Notes: generated from the sequence alone by a model not told the origin. A stretch of DNA of 16,541 nt from JAYFRE01 sp034926235 (GCA_034926235.1 JAYFRE010000151.1:1-16541), one strand, 5' to 3'; counted from the first letter of the stretch, positions 1-7,693 are shown. A program made the numbers and translations.

Positions 1-142
1 CGGCCCCGCCGGCTACACCGATCCCGATGAGCGCAGCATGCTGCCGGGACGCCTGGTTGACCGCGCCGACACCCAACGCCGCTTCGACCGCTATGTTGCG
101 TCCTGCATGGCGGGCAAGGGTTACCGGCGGGAAGCGCGCTAG
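1..142 (+). CDS. C-terminal 46 residues of an unknown protein
   Basis: An open frame enters from the left edge (full codons from base 2) and stops at TAG 140-142. The visible tail is hydrophilic and arginine-rich. It ends in the segment F-D-R-Y-V-A-S-C-M-A-G-K-G-Y. A C-M-x-x-K-G-Y ending is common in small exported or lipoprotein-like hypotheticals of alphaproteobacteria, but the signal-peptide end lies outside the window, so localisation cannot be judged. The DUF1178-like gene follows 67 bases downstream on the same strand and may be co-transcribed. The function is unknown. Codon use is GC-rich like its neighbours. Confidence 0.6.
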   Translation, partial: GPAGYTDPDERSMLPGRLVDRADTQRRFDRYVASCMAGKGYRREAR

Positions 143-209
143 ACCTTTTCCGCCTCGGCGGCTCCGCCGCCCTATCTGGACCCGAAAAACCGAGAAGGAT
201 GCTTTTGCG

Positions 210-452
210 ATGATTCTTTACAGCGTGCGATGCGCGAACGAACATGAATGGACCATGTGGTTCGACAACGCCGCCGATTTCGACCGCCAGGCGGCCGATG
301 GCGCGCTCGAATGCCCGGAATGCGGGGAAAACCGCGTCGGCAAGGCCATCATGGCGCCCAGCCTCGGCGGAAAATCCGCACCCGAACCCGCCCCCTTCTG
401 CGCCGCGGGCGGCTGTTCCGGCGCGGGCTGCGCCTTTGCCCAGAGCCGCTAG
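210..452 (+). CDS. DUF1178-like (FmdB-type) zinc-ribbon protein, short form
   Basis: The product has 80 residues. The start is ATG 210, with the purine-rich stretch GAGAAGGA about 10 bases upstream. An upstream in-frame ATG at 27 would add an arginine- and proline-rich extension unlike the family and would overlap the preceding gene. The N-terminus (MILYSVRCANEHEW, then W-F-D-N-A-A-D-F-D-R-Q, then ECPECG, then KAIMAPS) follows the DUF1178 pattern. Cys8, Cys35 and Cys38 with nearby His12 could bind zinc. Members I know of are usually near 140-160 aa. This one stops after the zinc-ribbon region and carries a short tail with three more cysteines (Cys64, Cys69, Cys74), closer to FmdB-type proteins. 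The molecular role of the family is unknown. It lies in the same direction as both flanking genes. Confidence 0.75.
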   Translation: MILYSVRCANEHEWTMWFDNAADFDRQAADGALECPECGENRVGKAIMAPSLGGKSAPEPAPFCAAGGCSGAGCAFAQSR

Positions 453-506
453 AGACGCATCGCCGAATCGCCAGTACGGAACGCCATGCAGCGTATAAAG
501 TGTTGA

Positions 507-526
507 CCCTCTCGGGCAAGAGAGGG
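507..526 (+). promoter_or_regulatory. Hairpin covering the ribosome binding site of the 378-aa gene
   Basis: CCCTCTC (507-513) and GAGAGGG (520-526) form a perfect 7-bp stem with the 6-base loop GGGCAA. The right arm is also the only good Shine-Dalgarno-like sequence for ATG 531, four bases downstream. No T-run follows, so it is unlikely to be an intrinsic terminator of the upstream gene. Folding would hide the ribosome binding site. That this is regulatory is inference. Confidence 0.5.
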
Positions 527-530
527 ATTC

Positions 531-1667
531 ATGGGGTTCGTCCAGTCGGAATGCAGGGTTATGACAGCAATAACGGTTCCCCCCCCGGTCGATCTCGCCG
601 TCGAAACGAAGAAGGGGATCATCGATGGCGTGAAGAAAACCATCACGCTTTTTCATGGTGCCGGGCTTCTGGACAAGGACATTGGATACGCGCAAGTCAT
701 CCATGATCCGAATATCCTTTATGATTTCATCCAGGCCTATAAGGCCAACCCCGGATTGGCAGCCAAGATCGCCGTGGACAAAAACGGCAAGCCGGTCCAG
801 GAAGAGGACAAACCCCTGGTTTGCGGCGTGACCCTGGCTCAGGTGCAGCAGCTTCTGGTCAAGACCTGCGCACGCTATGTCCTGGACGATCTGACCCGGG
901 AAGAGGAAAAAATCACCACCGCCACCCGCACGGTGACACGGTTCCTGTTCTTCAAGACGACCCAGACATATGAGGTCAAGACCGGCGGCAAAGCCGACGA
1001 ACGCAAGGTGCGCGAACTGACCCGCCACATGGCTTTCGACTGGCAGCTTCCGCTTCTTGCCGCCTATGCGCGTCTTTCTTCGGCCCATCTGATGGAGCTC
1101 GAATCCGATATCCTGGCTCTTACCACCGCCGAACAGATTCTGACCGTCGCAGGCATGGACCATGCGATGCTGAAGAAGGCCAAGCAAACCGCCGGGGAGG
1201 ATTTCGGCCAGGTCCTGGCCTACCGTCCCGAGGCGCTGAACGGCATCGCGCAATGGTCCAAGGACATGTACAGCCTGTACCGCACCACACTAGGCGACAA
1301 AGCGTTCGATTTCTTCGCCCGCGACAAGGACTTCTTCATGGTCTGCGCGTCTCTGGACAAGCCTTTGGTGCAAACCTATGGCGACGTGCTCTATTATATC
1401 GCCGCCCCTAATCTTGAGGAATTGCAGCGGCTTAATATCGACAAGACGGATATCTTGCTGTCCGCGATGAAATTCGCGTTCGGCGAACGCGTCGTCGATG
1501 TGCTGTCCCGGCCCGATTTCGCCAAAAGCATCCTGCGCAAGCTCGTCGACAGCCTGATTCATCTCAATCAGGAAAAAAGCCAGCTCGCCGTCTCGGCCGA
1601 GTTGACCTGCAAGGCCATCGCCCCGCAGGTAATCCGCTGGCTGTCCAAGAGCAAGACCGAGGACTGA
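531..1667 (+). CDS. Conserved-looking soluble protein of unknown function (378 aa)
   Basis: I do not recognise a family. The start ATG 531 is chosen because GAGAGGG lies four bases upstream. ATG 561 (MTAITVPPP) is a possible alternative, but its GCAGGG is only two bases away. The protein is rich in predicted helix, with no signal peptide and no membrane segment. A basic and acidic stretch around residues 120-160 (LTREEEKITTATR, then FLFFKTTQTYEVKTGGK) is followed by regular amphipathic helices to the end (WLSKSKTED). Cysteines are scattered without a metal-site pattern, and I see no P-loop, protease or nuclease motif. It is probably cytoplasmic. Codon use matches the GC-rich neighbours, so it is likely a resident gene. 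It converges on thrE with a gap of only 16 bases. Confidence 0.8.
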   Translation: MGFVQSECRVMTAITVPPPVDLAVETKKGIIDGVKKTITLFHGAGLLDKDIGYAQVIHDPNILYDFIQAYKANPGLAAKIAVDKNGKPVQEEDKPLVCGVTLAQVQQLLVKTCARYVLDDLTREEEKITTATRTVTRFLFFKTTQTYEVKTGGKADERKVRELTRHMAFDWQLPLLAAYARLSSAHLMELESDILALTTAEQILTVAGMDHAMLKKAKQTAGEDFGQVLAYRPEALNGIAQWSKDMYSLYRTTLGDKAFDFFARDKDFFMVCASLDKPLVQTYGDVLYYIAAPNLEELQRLNIDKTDILLSAMKFAFGERVVDVLSRPDFAKSILRKLVDSLIHLNQEKSQLAVSAELTCKAIAPQVIRWLSKSKTED

Positions 1668-1683
1668 TCTTCCCGCCGGCGTT

Positions 1684-2973
1684 TCAGGCGAATTCCGAAC
1701 GCCGCATCAGATGAGTGGCGATGGTCAGCCCGGTGCCGATGGCGCCGATGGTAAAGAAAACCGTCAGCCCGTATTCGACCGTCGCAATCAGATTGATCTC
1801 GGCATCGATGGGATGAGCCGTCAGCCCCAGCAACCCCATGATGCTCTGAGCGGCGGCGCTGCCCGGAATCATCGGTATGCACCCCGCCACCGCCAGCGTG
1901 TTGACCGCATAGGTCGTGCGATTGGGAAACAGATCCAGAAGATGCATGCTGAACCCCACCGCCGCAGCGGCGACGAAGGAAGACACTTCCAATGTCCAGC
2001 CGATATCGAGCCCCAGCGTGCGCACGCTCAAGGCCAATGCGCCGGCAAATCCGGCCCAGATCAGGGGAAGCCAGCCAAAATTGAACAGGATGCCGAATCC
2101 GGCGGCGGCGATCGCCCCGAATAGAGCCTGATGCCAAAGACCGGGATGATGCAGCGAAATCACCTTGAGACCGCCGCCCAAGACCCCTTCGGCGAGCCAG
2201 ACTCCCACGGTCATGAACACCAGAACCATGAGCACCGTCACCGCCCGCGCGCTGCCCAGCGTCGGGTGGCCTTCCATGATATCGGTTTGCGCGTTTAAGA
2301 CCGGCACACCCGGAACCAACAGCAGCACCGCGGCCGACATGGCGATCTTTACCGTTGCGCTGCCCGCCAACATCGCGCCATACCCGCTCAAGCCTGCCGC
2401 CGCGAAAGCCACAAGGCCGACCATTACGAAGCTATTGAGGCCGAGCCGGAGCAGATGGTAACGCATGGCTTGTCCGACCATGCCGGCCAGCAGGATCGGC
2501 AGCACGGCATGCCAATCGACCCCGAGAAGTCGCCCGAACGAGGCGCAGGCGATCCCGGCGGCCAACGCCATCACCACCCAATGATGACGCCGGGTCCGTT
2601 CCACCAGCAGGGTCAGTTCCTCGGACACTTCGGCGGCAGTCATGCCGCCCTTGGCAACCTTGGAACAGAGCTGGCGCAAACCGTGGTTGAGCTGCAGATT
2701 GACGCCGATACCCCCCACACCCATCATCCGCGTGATGGTGTGGAAACCGGCGCTCAAGGTCATGCTGATCGATGCGTAGCCGACGCGGCAATAGACTTCT
2801 TCGGCTCCCAACCCTTTGGCGACCATCGATGCGCCCTGCTGCACCACCTCGGCCTTGGCGCCGCTTTCCATCAGAACCCGCCCGACCCGCAAGGCCACCA
2901 TGGCAGCCCGTTCAAGGCTTTGATGGCGAATGAAAACGAGATCGATCGCCTCTTCGGACATCTTGTTCGTCAT
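1684..2973 (-). CDS. thrE: ThrE-family threonine/serine exporter, fused two-domain form
   Basis: The 429-residue membrane protein matches the ThrE family (PF06738 followed by PF12821, the fused equivalent of YjjP plus YjjB). It would export threonine and serine across the inner membrane using the proton gradient. Residues 1-130 form the soluble N-terminal part typical of the family. About ten hydrophobic segments follow, from residue 132 to the end. Each half carries a proline-glycine motif in a membrane segment: LLVPGVPVLNAQTD (about 218-231) and CIPMIPGSAAAQ (about 375-386). ATG 2973 is preceded by GGATCGGG; ATG 2961 is an in-frame alternative. The LysR gene is divergent, 256 bases away, an arrangement like LysG-LysE, so regulation by it and induction by an amino acid are plausible. 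Substrate is inferred from the family only. Confidence 0.85.
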   Translation of the reverse strand: MTNKMSEEAIDLVFIRHQSLERAAMVALRVGRVLMESGAKAEVVQQGASMVAKGLGAEEVYCRVGYASISMTLSAGFHTITRMMGVGGIGVNLQLNHGLRQLCSKVAKGGMTAAEVSEELTLLVERTRRHHWVVMALAAGIACASFGRLLGVDWHAVLPILLAGMVGQAMRYHLLRLGLNSFVMVGLVAFAAAGLSGYGAMLAGSATVKIAMSAAVLLLVPGVPVLNAQTDIMEGHPTLGSARAVTVLMVLVFMTVGVWLAEGVLGGGLKVISLHHPGLWHQALFGAIAAAGFGILFNFGWLPLIWAGFAGALALSVRTLGLDIGWTLEVSSFVAAAAVGFSMHLLDLFPNRTTYAVNTLAVAGCIPMIPGSAAAQSIMGLLGLTAHPIDAEINLIATVEYGLTVFFTIGAIGTGLTIATHLMRRSEFA

Positions 2974-3229
2974 CCCGATCCGCCATTGTCACGACACGAC
3001 CGCACACGGATGCACCGCGCGCGGCTCGCAAGAATTGCACGGCCCCGGTTCCATCCTGGAAACGAAGCCCATTGAAAAAGCGGGAAGATCAGCCGTGAGA
3101 ACGACAATGTGCCGACGCCCCCAACCATATCCCCTGAAATTTTGCCCCTTCGTTAAGGTCATGACTCCGCTTTCTCATTCGATCAATGTATTTTAAACCC
3201 CCTATTGATATGAAAAAACTATAAGAGCC
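2974..3229. promoter_or_regulatory. Divergent thrE-lysR intergenic region with an inverted repeat
   Basis: This 256-base gap should hold both promoters. The end next to lysR is AT-rich (about 3175-3225), unlike the rest of the gap. Within it ATCAAT (3182-3187) and ATTGAT (3204-3209) are a perfect inverted repeat whose centres are 22 bases apart, suited to a dimeric regulator, though it is not a textbook T-N11-A LysR box. I could not assign -35 and -10 boxes with confidence on either strand. No small gene is supported. Confidence 0.35.
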
Positions 3230-4138
3230 ATGGAAATACGTCACCTGTACGCCTTTACCGCCCTCGCCGAAGATCTGCATTTTGGACATGCTGCCGAAAA
3301 ACTGGGCATCGCCCAGCCGGCCCTGTCGATTCAGATCCAGGCGCTGGAAGCAAGCCTGGGGGTAAAGCTGTTCGACCGCAGCCGCCGCCATGTCCAATTG
3401 ACCGAAAGCGGCCGGCAGTTCCTGCCCGAGGCCGCCGCCGTCCTGGCCCAGAGCGAACGCGCCCGGCGGGTGGCCATCCGCGCCGCGCGCGGAGAAACTG
3501 GGCGGCTTGAGATCGGGTTCACCGGTTCAACGCCGTTCAGCCGGATCATGCCGCGCACCGTCAGCCGCTTCCGCCAGGACCGGCCGCATATCCGCATGTC
3601 CTTACGCGAAATGCCGACCGCCCAGCAGATGGCGGCCTTGAGTGAGGGATCGCTGGATATCGGTTTCGTCCGGCCCAATTACCCCGCCGAGCATAAGGGA
3701 CTGATTCTGCATCCCGTCCTGACGGAACCGCTTCTGGTCGTGCTGGCCTCCGACCATCCCCTGGCGCAGCGTGAGCGGTTATCGATAGTGGATCTTGCCG
3801 GTCAGTCCTTCATCCTCAATCCGCGTCAGGCAGGGCCGGGCCTGCATGACAAAGTCGCCGATCTCTGCCGCCAGGCGGGATTCGCCCCCGCCGTCGTTCT
3901 AGAAGCCCATCAGATGTCGACCATCGTCGGTCTGGCGGCTGCGGGGATCGGCGTGTCCATCGTGCCCGAAGGCATGCGCCACATCGCCATCGAAGGCGTC
4001 CGTTTTCTCCCTTTGTCCGAAACGGACGCGGTCATGCCGCTCATGATCGCGCACCGCAGCGAGGACAACCGTCCGGCGGTCGCGCGCTTCGTTGCCCTGG
4101 CCAACGCCATTGCCGACGCGCCTCAACTCGAAAAATGA
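3230..4138 (+). CDS. LysR-family transcriptional regulator
   Basis: The 302-residue length is normal for the family. Residues 1-60 form the winged helix-turn-helix: MEIRHLYAFTALAEDLHFGH, then AAEKLGIAQPALSIQIQALE, then LGVKLFDRSRR and LTESGRQFL. Residues about 90-295 form the periplasmic-binding-protein-like effector domain, beginning GRLEIGFTGSTPFSRIMP and including the GIGVSIVPEGMR segment. The HFGHAAEKL-IAQPALS signature places it near the BenM/CatR/CbbR branch rather than close to LysG/ArgP. It probably controls the divergent thrE gene and itself. The effector is unknown. The ATG at 3230 has only weak upstream complementarity (AAGAGCC) and lies at the expected start of the HTH. Confidence 0.92.
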   Translation: MEIRHLYAFTALAEDLHFGHAAEKLGIAQPALSIQIQALEASLGVKLFDRSRRHVQLTESGRQFLPEAAAVLAQSERARRVAIRAARGETGRLEIGFTGSTPFSRIMPRTVSRFRQDRPHIRMSLREMPTAQQMAALSEGSLDIGFVRPNYPAEHKGLILHPVLTEPLLVVLASDHPLAQRERLSIVDLAGQSFILNPRQAGPGLHDKVADLCRQAGFAPAVVLEAHQMSTIVGLAAAGIGVSIVPEGMRHIAIEGVRFLPLSETDAVMPLMIAHRSEDNRPAVARFVALANAIADAPQLEK

Positions 4139-4265
4139 GCGTGTTTTCCTATACCATAGGGTAATAATCTCTTGATCGCCCTCTAAAATAATCCACCTAT
4201 GAACGACTGGAGTATTCACCCCGGCATATCCGCCGGCTGACCTTCCGTTCACAGGTTTGAATCGC

Positions 4266-5963
4266 ATGTCCCAGCGCCCCCGATTAATCCATTCCGCCAG
4301 CATGAGCGCGAAGCTTTCCGCCCTCAATATCGCGGCCCTGACCATTCTGGCTCTGTGCTTGATCGTCATCACGGTCGTCAGCGTCCGCGGCGGGTTGGAA
4401 AAGCAGATCATCACCCGCCAGGAAAGCAGCATGGCCGTTGCCTGGGAATTGCTTCACACCAAGGGAAAGACCGTCTCGATCGACAAGGACCGTCTCATGG
4501 CCGGATCCGAAGTCTTGAACGGCGACAACGCCCTGGTCGATCGTATCCATGATCTGGTCGGCGGCGTCGCCACCATCTTCATGAACGATCAGCGCGTGGC
4601 CACCACCATCATTAAACCCGACGGAACCCGCGCTGTCGGAACGCGCCTCGCCCCCGGCCCGGCTCATGACGCCGTTTTCGGACAACGCCAAAGTTATCAG
4701 GGGGTCACCGACATTCTGGGGCAACGCTATTATGTGCGTTACGATCCGATCCTTGACCCCTCAGGCGCGGTTGTCGGCATCCTTTTCGTCGGCGTGCCGC
4801 GAAACGACTTCATGGTCCTGGTCGATTCGTTGACCGACAAAATCATCGGCATATCGGTCGGCGTGACCCTCATCCTGGGTTTGATTGTCTTCTGGATCAC
4901 CCGGAAAAGCTTCGCCGCATTGAACGCGGTTCAGGCCGCCCTGAAAACCGTCGCCGACGGGGATTTGTCCCGCCAAACGCCGTTCATCAATCGCATGGAT
5001 GAAATCGGTCAAATGGCGCGGGCGGTCGAAGTCAGCCGGGAAAACGCACTGAAAGCGCAAACCTTGGAAGAAGCCAACCGGCAGGCCGAGCAAAGACGGC
5101 AGGAGGAAAGGCGGCGCGAACTGACCGGCATGGCCGATCATTTCCAGGACAGCGTGCAAAAAGCCGCAGGCGCCATTGCCAACGAATCAGGGCGTGTCCG
5201 CACGGCTTCCGAAGCCATGTCGGCGCTGGCCTCCGAGGCGTCACAGCGGGCCGAATCGGTCGTCGGTGCAGCCCAGAACGCGGCGGCGAATGTCGGCATC
5301 GTCGCCTCCGCCTCGACCGAGCTTTCCGCCTCGATTCAAGACATCAGCCGCCAGATCACCCGGACCTCGGCCATCACCGCCAACGCGGTGACCGAGGCCG
5401 AACGGACGGACCGGTTGGTCCTGGGCTTGACCGATTCGGCGGCGCGGATCGGCGAAGTGGTGCGTCTGATCACCGATATCGCCAACCAGACCAACATGTT
5501 GGCCTTAAACGCCAGCATCGAGGCGGCGCGGGCCGGCGACGCCGGCAAGGGTTTCGCCGTCGTTGCCGGCGAAGTCAAGAATCTGGCCAACCAGACCAGC
5601 CGGGCGACCGAGGACATCAGCACCCAGATTGCCGCCGTTCAAACGGCTACGAACGACGCCGCGGACGCCATCCGCGCCATTCGCGCCACCATCGCCGATA
5701 TCGACGAGGCGACCACATCGATCGCAGCCGCCATCGAAGAGCAGGATGCAGCGACCGGAGAGATCGCCCGCAGCATCGGCCAGGCATCGGAAAACGTGTC
5801 CGCCATCAACGATCAGATTCAGATGCTGAGCGGCACCACGCAGGAAGTCGGCAAGACATCCGATGGCGTGCTGGATGTCAGCCGCGAAATGTCGAGCGAG
5901 GTTAACCGGCTGGATGGTTCGATCAGCGCTTTTCTGAACGGCATCAAGTCCAGCATGGGCTGA
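4266..5963 (+). CDS. Methyl-accepting chemotaxis protein with periplasmic Cache domain
   Basis: The protein has 565 residues from ATG 4266, with CAGG about 10 bases upstream. TTG 4257 is in frame but has the SD almost touching it. The order of parts is: TM1 at about 18-40; a periplasmic single-Cache-type sensor at about 41-190 (ending GQRYYVRYDPILDPSGAVVG then ILFVGVPR); TM2 at about 192-212; HAMP at about 210-262; a charged coiled coil; and the MCP signalling domain at about 305-555. The hairpin tip is clear (TDIANQTNMLALNASIEAAR and AGDAGKGFAVVAGEVKNLAN), giving contacts to CheA and CheW. The product sits in the inner membrane and steers flagellar motility. There is no NWETF-like CheR/CheB tether; the C-terminus is NGIKSSMG. 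The ligand cannot be told from sequence, although this Cache class often binds small organic acids. No che genes are adjacent. Confidence 0.95.
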   Translation: MSQRPRLIHSASMSAKLSALNIAALTILALCLIVITVVSVRGGLEKQIITRQESSMAVAWELLHTKGKTVSIDKDRLMAGSEVLNGDNALVDRIHDLVGGVATIFMNDQRVATTIIKPDGTRAVGTRLAPGPAHDAVFGQRQSYQGVTDILGQRYYVRYDPILDPSGAVVGILFVGVPRNDFMVLVDSLTDKIIGISVGVTLILGLIVFWITRKSFAALNAVQAALKTVADGDLSRQTPFINRMDEIGQMARAVEVSRENALKAQTLEEANRQAEQRRQEERRRELTGMADHFQDSVQKAAGAIANESGRVRTASEAMSALASEASQRAESVVGAAQNAAANVGIVASASTELSASIQDISRQITRTSAITANAVTEAERTDRLVLGLTDSAARIGEVVRLITDIANQTNMLALNASIEAARAGDAGKGFAVVAGEVKNLANQTSRATEDISTQIAAVQTATNDAADAIRAIRATIADIDEATTSIAAAIEEQDAATGEIARSIGQASENVSAINDQIQMLSGTTQEVGKTSDGVLDVSREMSSEVNRLDGSISAFLNGIKSSMG

Positions 5964-5987
5964 TAAAGCGGCGTCCTTGATTAAGAA

Positions 5988-6025
5988 CCCCCCCCCGGCC
6001 GGGGGGGAATTCCTGCCGGGGGGGA
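5988..6025. terminator. Very GC-rich palindrome between convergent genes, likely bidirectional terminator
   Basis: CCCCCCCGGCCGGGGGGG (5990-6007) is a perfect 18-base palindrome. It follows the chemoreceptor stop by 26 bases and lies between two convergent genes. The right arm unit GCCGGGGGGGA (5998-6008) is repeated exactly at 6015-6025, so a second right arm could replace the first. There is no T-run after it, so termination would depend on the strong stem alone or on Rho. Assignment as a terminator is inference from position. Confidence 0.45.
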
Positions 6026-6110
6026 GGCACACCTGTCATTGTTTCCCGGTACAGCGCGGTTCGGATGGGCGGGGGCTCCGGATGCCGCGGCGATGGTCGG
6101 GAGACAGGTG

Positions 6111-6425
6111 CTAGGACAAGGTCAATACCGCATTGAGGGGGGACCGCACGACCGCCGTCATTGCCTGCCCCCTCGCATTATGAATGGTCATGTCGATGCG
6201 GTGACGCCGGGCGACGTCGAACGCCATCAGCAACATGCCCACCCCACTTGAATCAATCGTTTCCAACCCGCCAAAATCAAGTTTGACCCGCTGAACACCC
6301 GATTCGGCCATCCGTTCCGTCAAATCGAGAAAGCCATCGAAATCCCGGTGTGTAAGATCACCTTGCATTGTCAGAACCATTTCCTTTCCACCGGAAAAGG
6401 TTGCGTTTTGCAGCCGGTATTCCAT
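6111..6425 (-). CDS. Single-domain STAS protein (anti-sigma-factor antagonist type)
   Basis: The product has 104 residues, the usual size of a lone STAS domain. The core D-F-G-G-L-E-T-I-D-S-S-G-V-G (about 50-63) carries the conserved serine (Ser59 or Ser60) that a serine kinase phosphorylates in SpoIIAA/RsbV-type partner switches. The protein should bind an anti-sigma kinase when unphosphorylated. ATG 6425 has GGAG six bases upstream. No RsbW-like kinase or PP2C phosphatase lies in the window, so its partners must be elsewhere. It converges on the chemoreceptor gene; single STAS proteins can also modulate chemotaxis or c-di-GMP modules, which would be inference here. Cytoplasmic. Confidence 0.88.
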   Translation of the reverse strand: MEYRLQNATFSGGKEMVLTMQGDLTHRDFDGFLDLTERMAESGVQRVKLDFGGLETIDSSGVGMLLMAFDVARRHRIDMTIHNARGQAMTAVVRSPLNAVLTLS

Positions 6426-6564
6426 CGATGTCTCCGCAGTCGGCAGACCTGATTTCTAGCGCTTCAATCTTCCCTTAGAAGAATTTCTCGTTGTCACAAC
6501 CTAATAAAGCCATATTTGCTTAATTTTTTCAATGAAAAATTGAATCGTTTTTTTGCATACACGC

Positions 6565-6594
6565 AAAAAGATAGGGGCGGCAACCGCCGCCCCT
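6565..6594 (-). terminator. Intrinsic terminator of the cold-shock-domain gene
   Basis: On the minus strand a perfect 9-bp stem (AGGGGCGGC / GCCGCCCCT, plus-strand 6573-6581 and 6586-6594, loop of 4) is followed by ATCTTTTTGC. It lies 32 bases past the stop of the tandem cold-shock gene and separates it from the STAS gene, which therefore needs its own promoter in the AT-rich stretch 6430-6560. Confidence 0.85.
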
Positions 6595-6626
6595 ACCCTG
6601 ATGCTCCACGACCTTAAGCGTCGGGA

Positions 6627-7244
6627 TTACAAAACCGCAACCGACTCCGCTTGCGGACCCTTCTGACCCATGGTGATCGTCAGTCGCACCCGCTGATCGG
6701 GCTCCAGGGACTTCAAGCCGGACTTCTCCAGGGCGCGGATATGCACGAAGACATCCTTGCCGCCGTCATCGACCGCGATGAAGCCGAATCCCTTATCTGC
6801 GCTGAAGAATTTCACCCGTCCTTCGACCGTGGGACCGGGTTCGCCACGCGGCGCCGCTTCACGCGGCGCACGAACCGGCGCCGCCGTCGACATATCGACC
6901 GAATGCACGACGACGACCTGCGGGCCGCGCTGGCCCGGACCAAGGTCGCAAATCATCGTAGCACCTTCGCCGACTTCGCCGAGACCGGCCCGCTCCAAAG
7001 CCGAAATGTGCAGGAAGGCGTCCGCCGACCCATCCACCGGAGAAACGAAACCGAATCCTTTGGTGGCGTTGAACCATTTGACCGTCGCCGAAATATTCGC
7101 TTGGTCGACTGTCGGACGGTTGAATTCAGGACGGGCAGGCGCCCGCTGGGGTGGGGGTTCAAAACCGCCGAAATCTCCCCCGAAATCATCACGTCGACCG
7201 CCGCCCCGCCGACGATGTTCAGACCTATCACGCTGCCAAGACAT
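6627..7244 (-). CDS. Tandem cold-shock-domain protein with Arg/Gly-rich N-terminus
   Basis: The 205-residue protein has two cold-shock domains. The first spans about 51-115, with RNP1 KGFGFV (62-67) and RNP2 AFLHI (76-80). The second spans about 139-205, with KGFGFI (151-156) and VFVHI (165-169). Such double-CSD proteins are typical of alphaproteobacteria and bind single-stranded RNA or DNA, acting as RNA chaperones. An Arg/Gly-rich stretch (RRRGGGRRDDFGGDFGGF, about 11-28) precedes domain 1 and could add nonspecific RNA contacts. The domains are joined by an alanine/proline/arginine linker. ATG 7244 has GGAAGAG about 9 bases upstream. The gene is followed by a clear terminator and preceded by a long gene-free stretch, so it is probably a single-gene unit. 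Confidence 0.93.
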   Translation of the reverse strand: MSWQRDRSEHRRRGGGRRDDFGGDFGGFEPPPQRAPARPEFNRPTVDQANISATVKWFNATKGFGFVSPVDGSADAFLHISALERAGLGEVGEGATMICDLGPGQRGPQVVVVHSVDMSTAAPVRAPREAAPRGEPGPTVEGRVKFFSADKGFGFIAVDDGGKDVFVHIRALEKSGLKSLEPDQRVRLTITMGQKGPQAESVAVL

Positions 7245-7693
7245 CTGTACTACTCTTCCGTTTAAGTTGCCGTCTCTAATCTCTATCCCAGGTTTGCCGC
7301 GGGTTTCCCGTCTGGCAATCGCCCAATTTTTTTCAAACGCTTATCGATTGATTAAATCAATTTCCTTCAGCCTCCCATTCCGGTGGTCCGTCGTTATTGC
7401 GGCGAACCGTCAAGAATGCGAGCGATCATAACATCAAAAAATGCCCTTGGCACTTTGTTCCTTTTTACCGAAGAGGGTGCTTTCGACGTTTGTTCCGCAA
7501 GCACAGCATACTCCAATAATCAAAGACAAAAGAATCTGCCGAAACAAACTTTTAAGACAAGGGTTACTATCCGTTCCATTCTCGCCAAAGCCGGCATGAA
7601 GCTCCTGTCACGCCCCAACATTTGGTTTTTTTAAGCTTCGTCGCGTCCATATCCTGATGAAGTGCCGAAAACCGGCGATGCTTTCATGACGGT
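7245..7693. other. Gene-free stretch upstream of the cold-shock-domain gene
   Basis: About 450 bases without a convincing gene; short open frames here have no recognisable content. The stretch is more AT-rich than its surroundings and must hold the promoter and leader of the minus-strand cold-shock gene. It contains the palindrome ATTGATT-A-AATCAAT (7347-7361), 103 bases upstream of the start, and a weak 6-bp inverted repeat GTGCTT/AAGCAC (7477-7482 and 7499-7504). I could not place -35 and -10 boxes with confidence. Confidence 0.5.

Noticed and set aside
2455..3075. 206-codon plus-strand open frame
   Set aside because: It is antisense to thrE and composed of low-complexity His/Gly/Asp-rich translation typical of a shadow frame.
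6528..6554. Plus-strand terminator-like hairpin TTCAAT/ATTGAA followed by T7
   Set aside because: The stem is weak and AT-only, and no plus-strand gene ends nearby; the region is better explained as the AT-rich promoter area of the STAS gene.
7348..7360. FNR/CRP box upstream of the cold-shock-domain gene
   Set aside because: TTGAT and ATCAA are present but separated by three bases instead of the required four.
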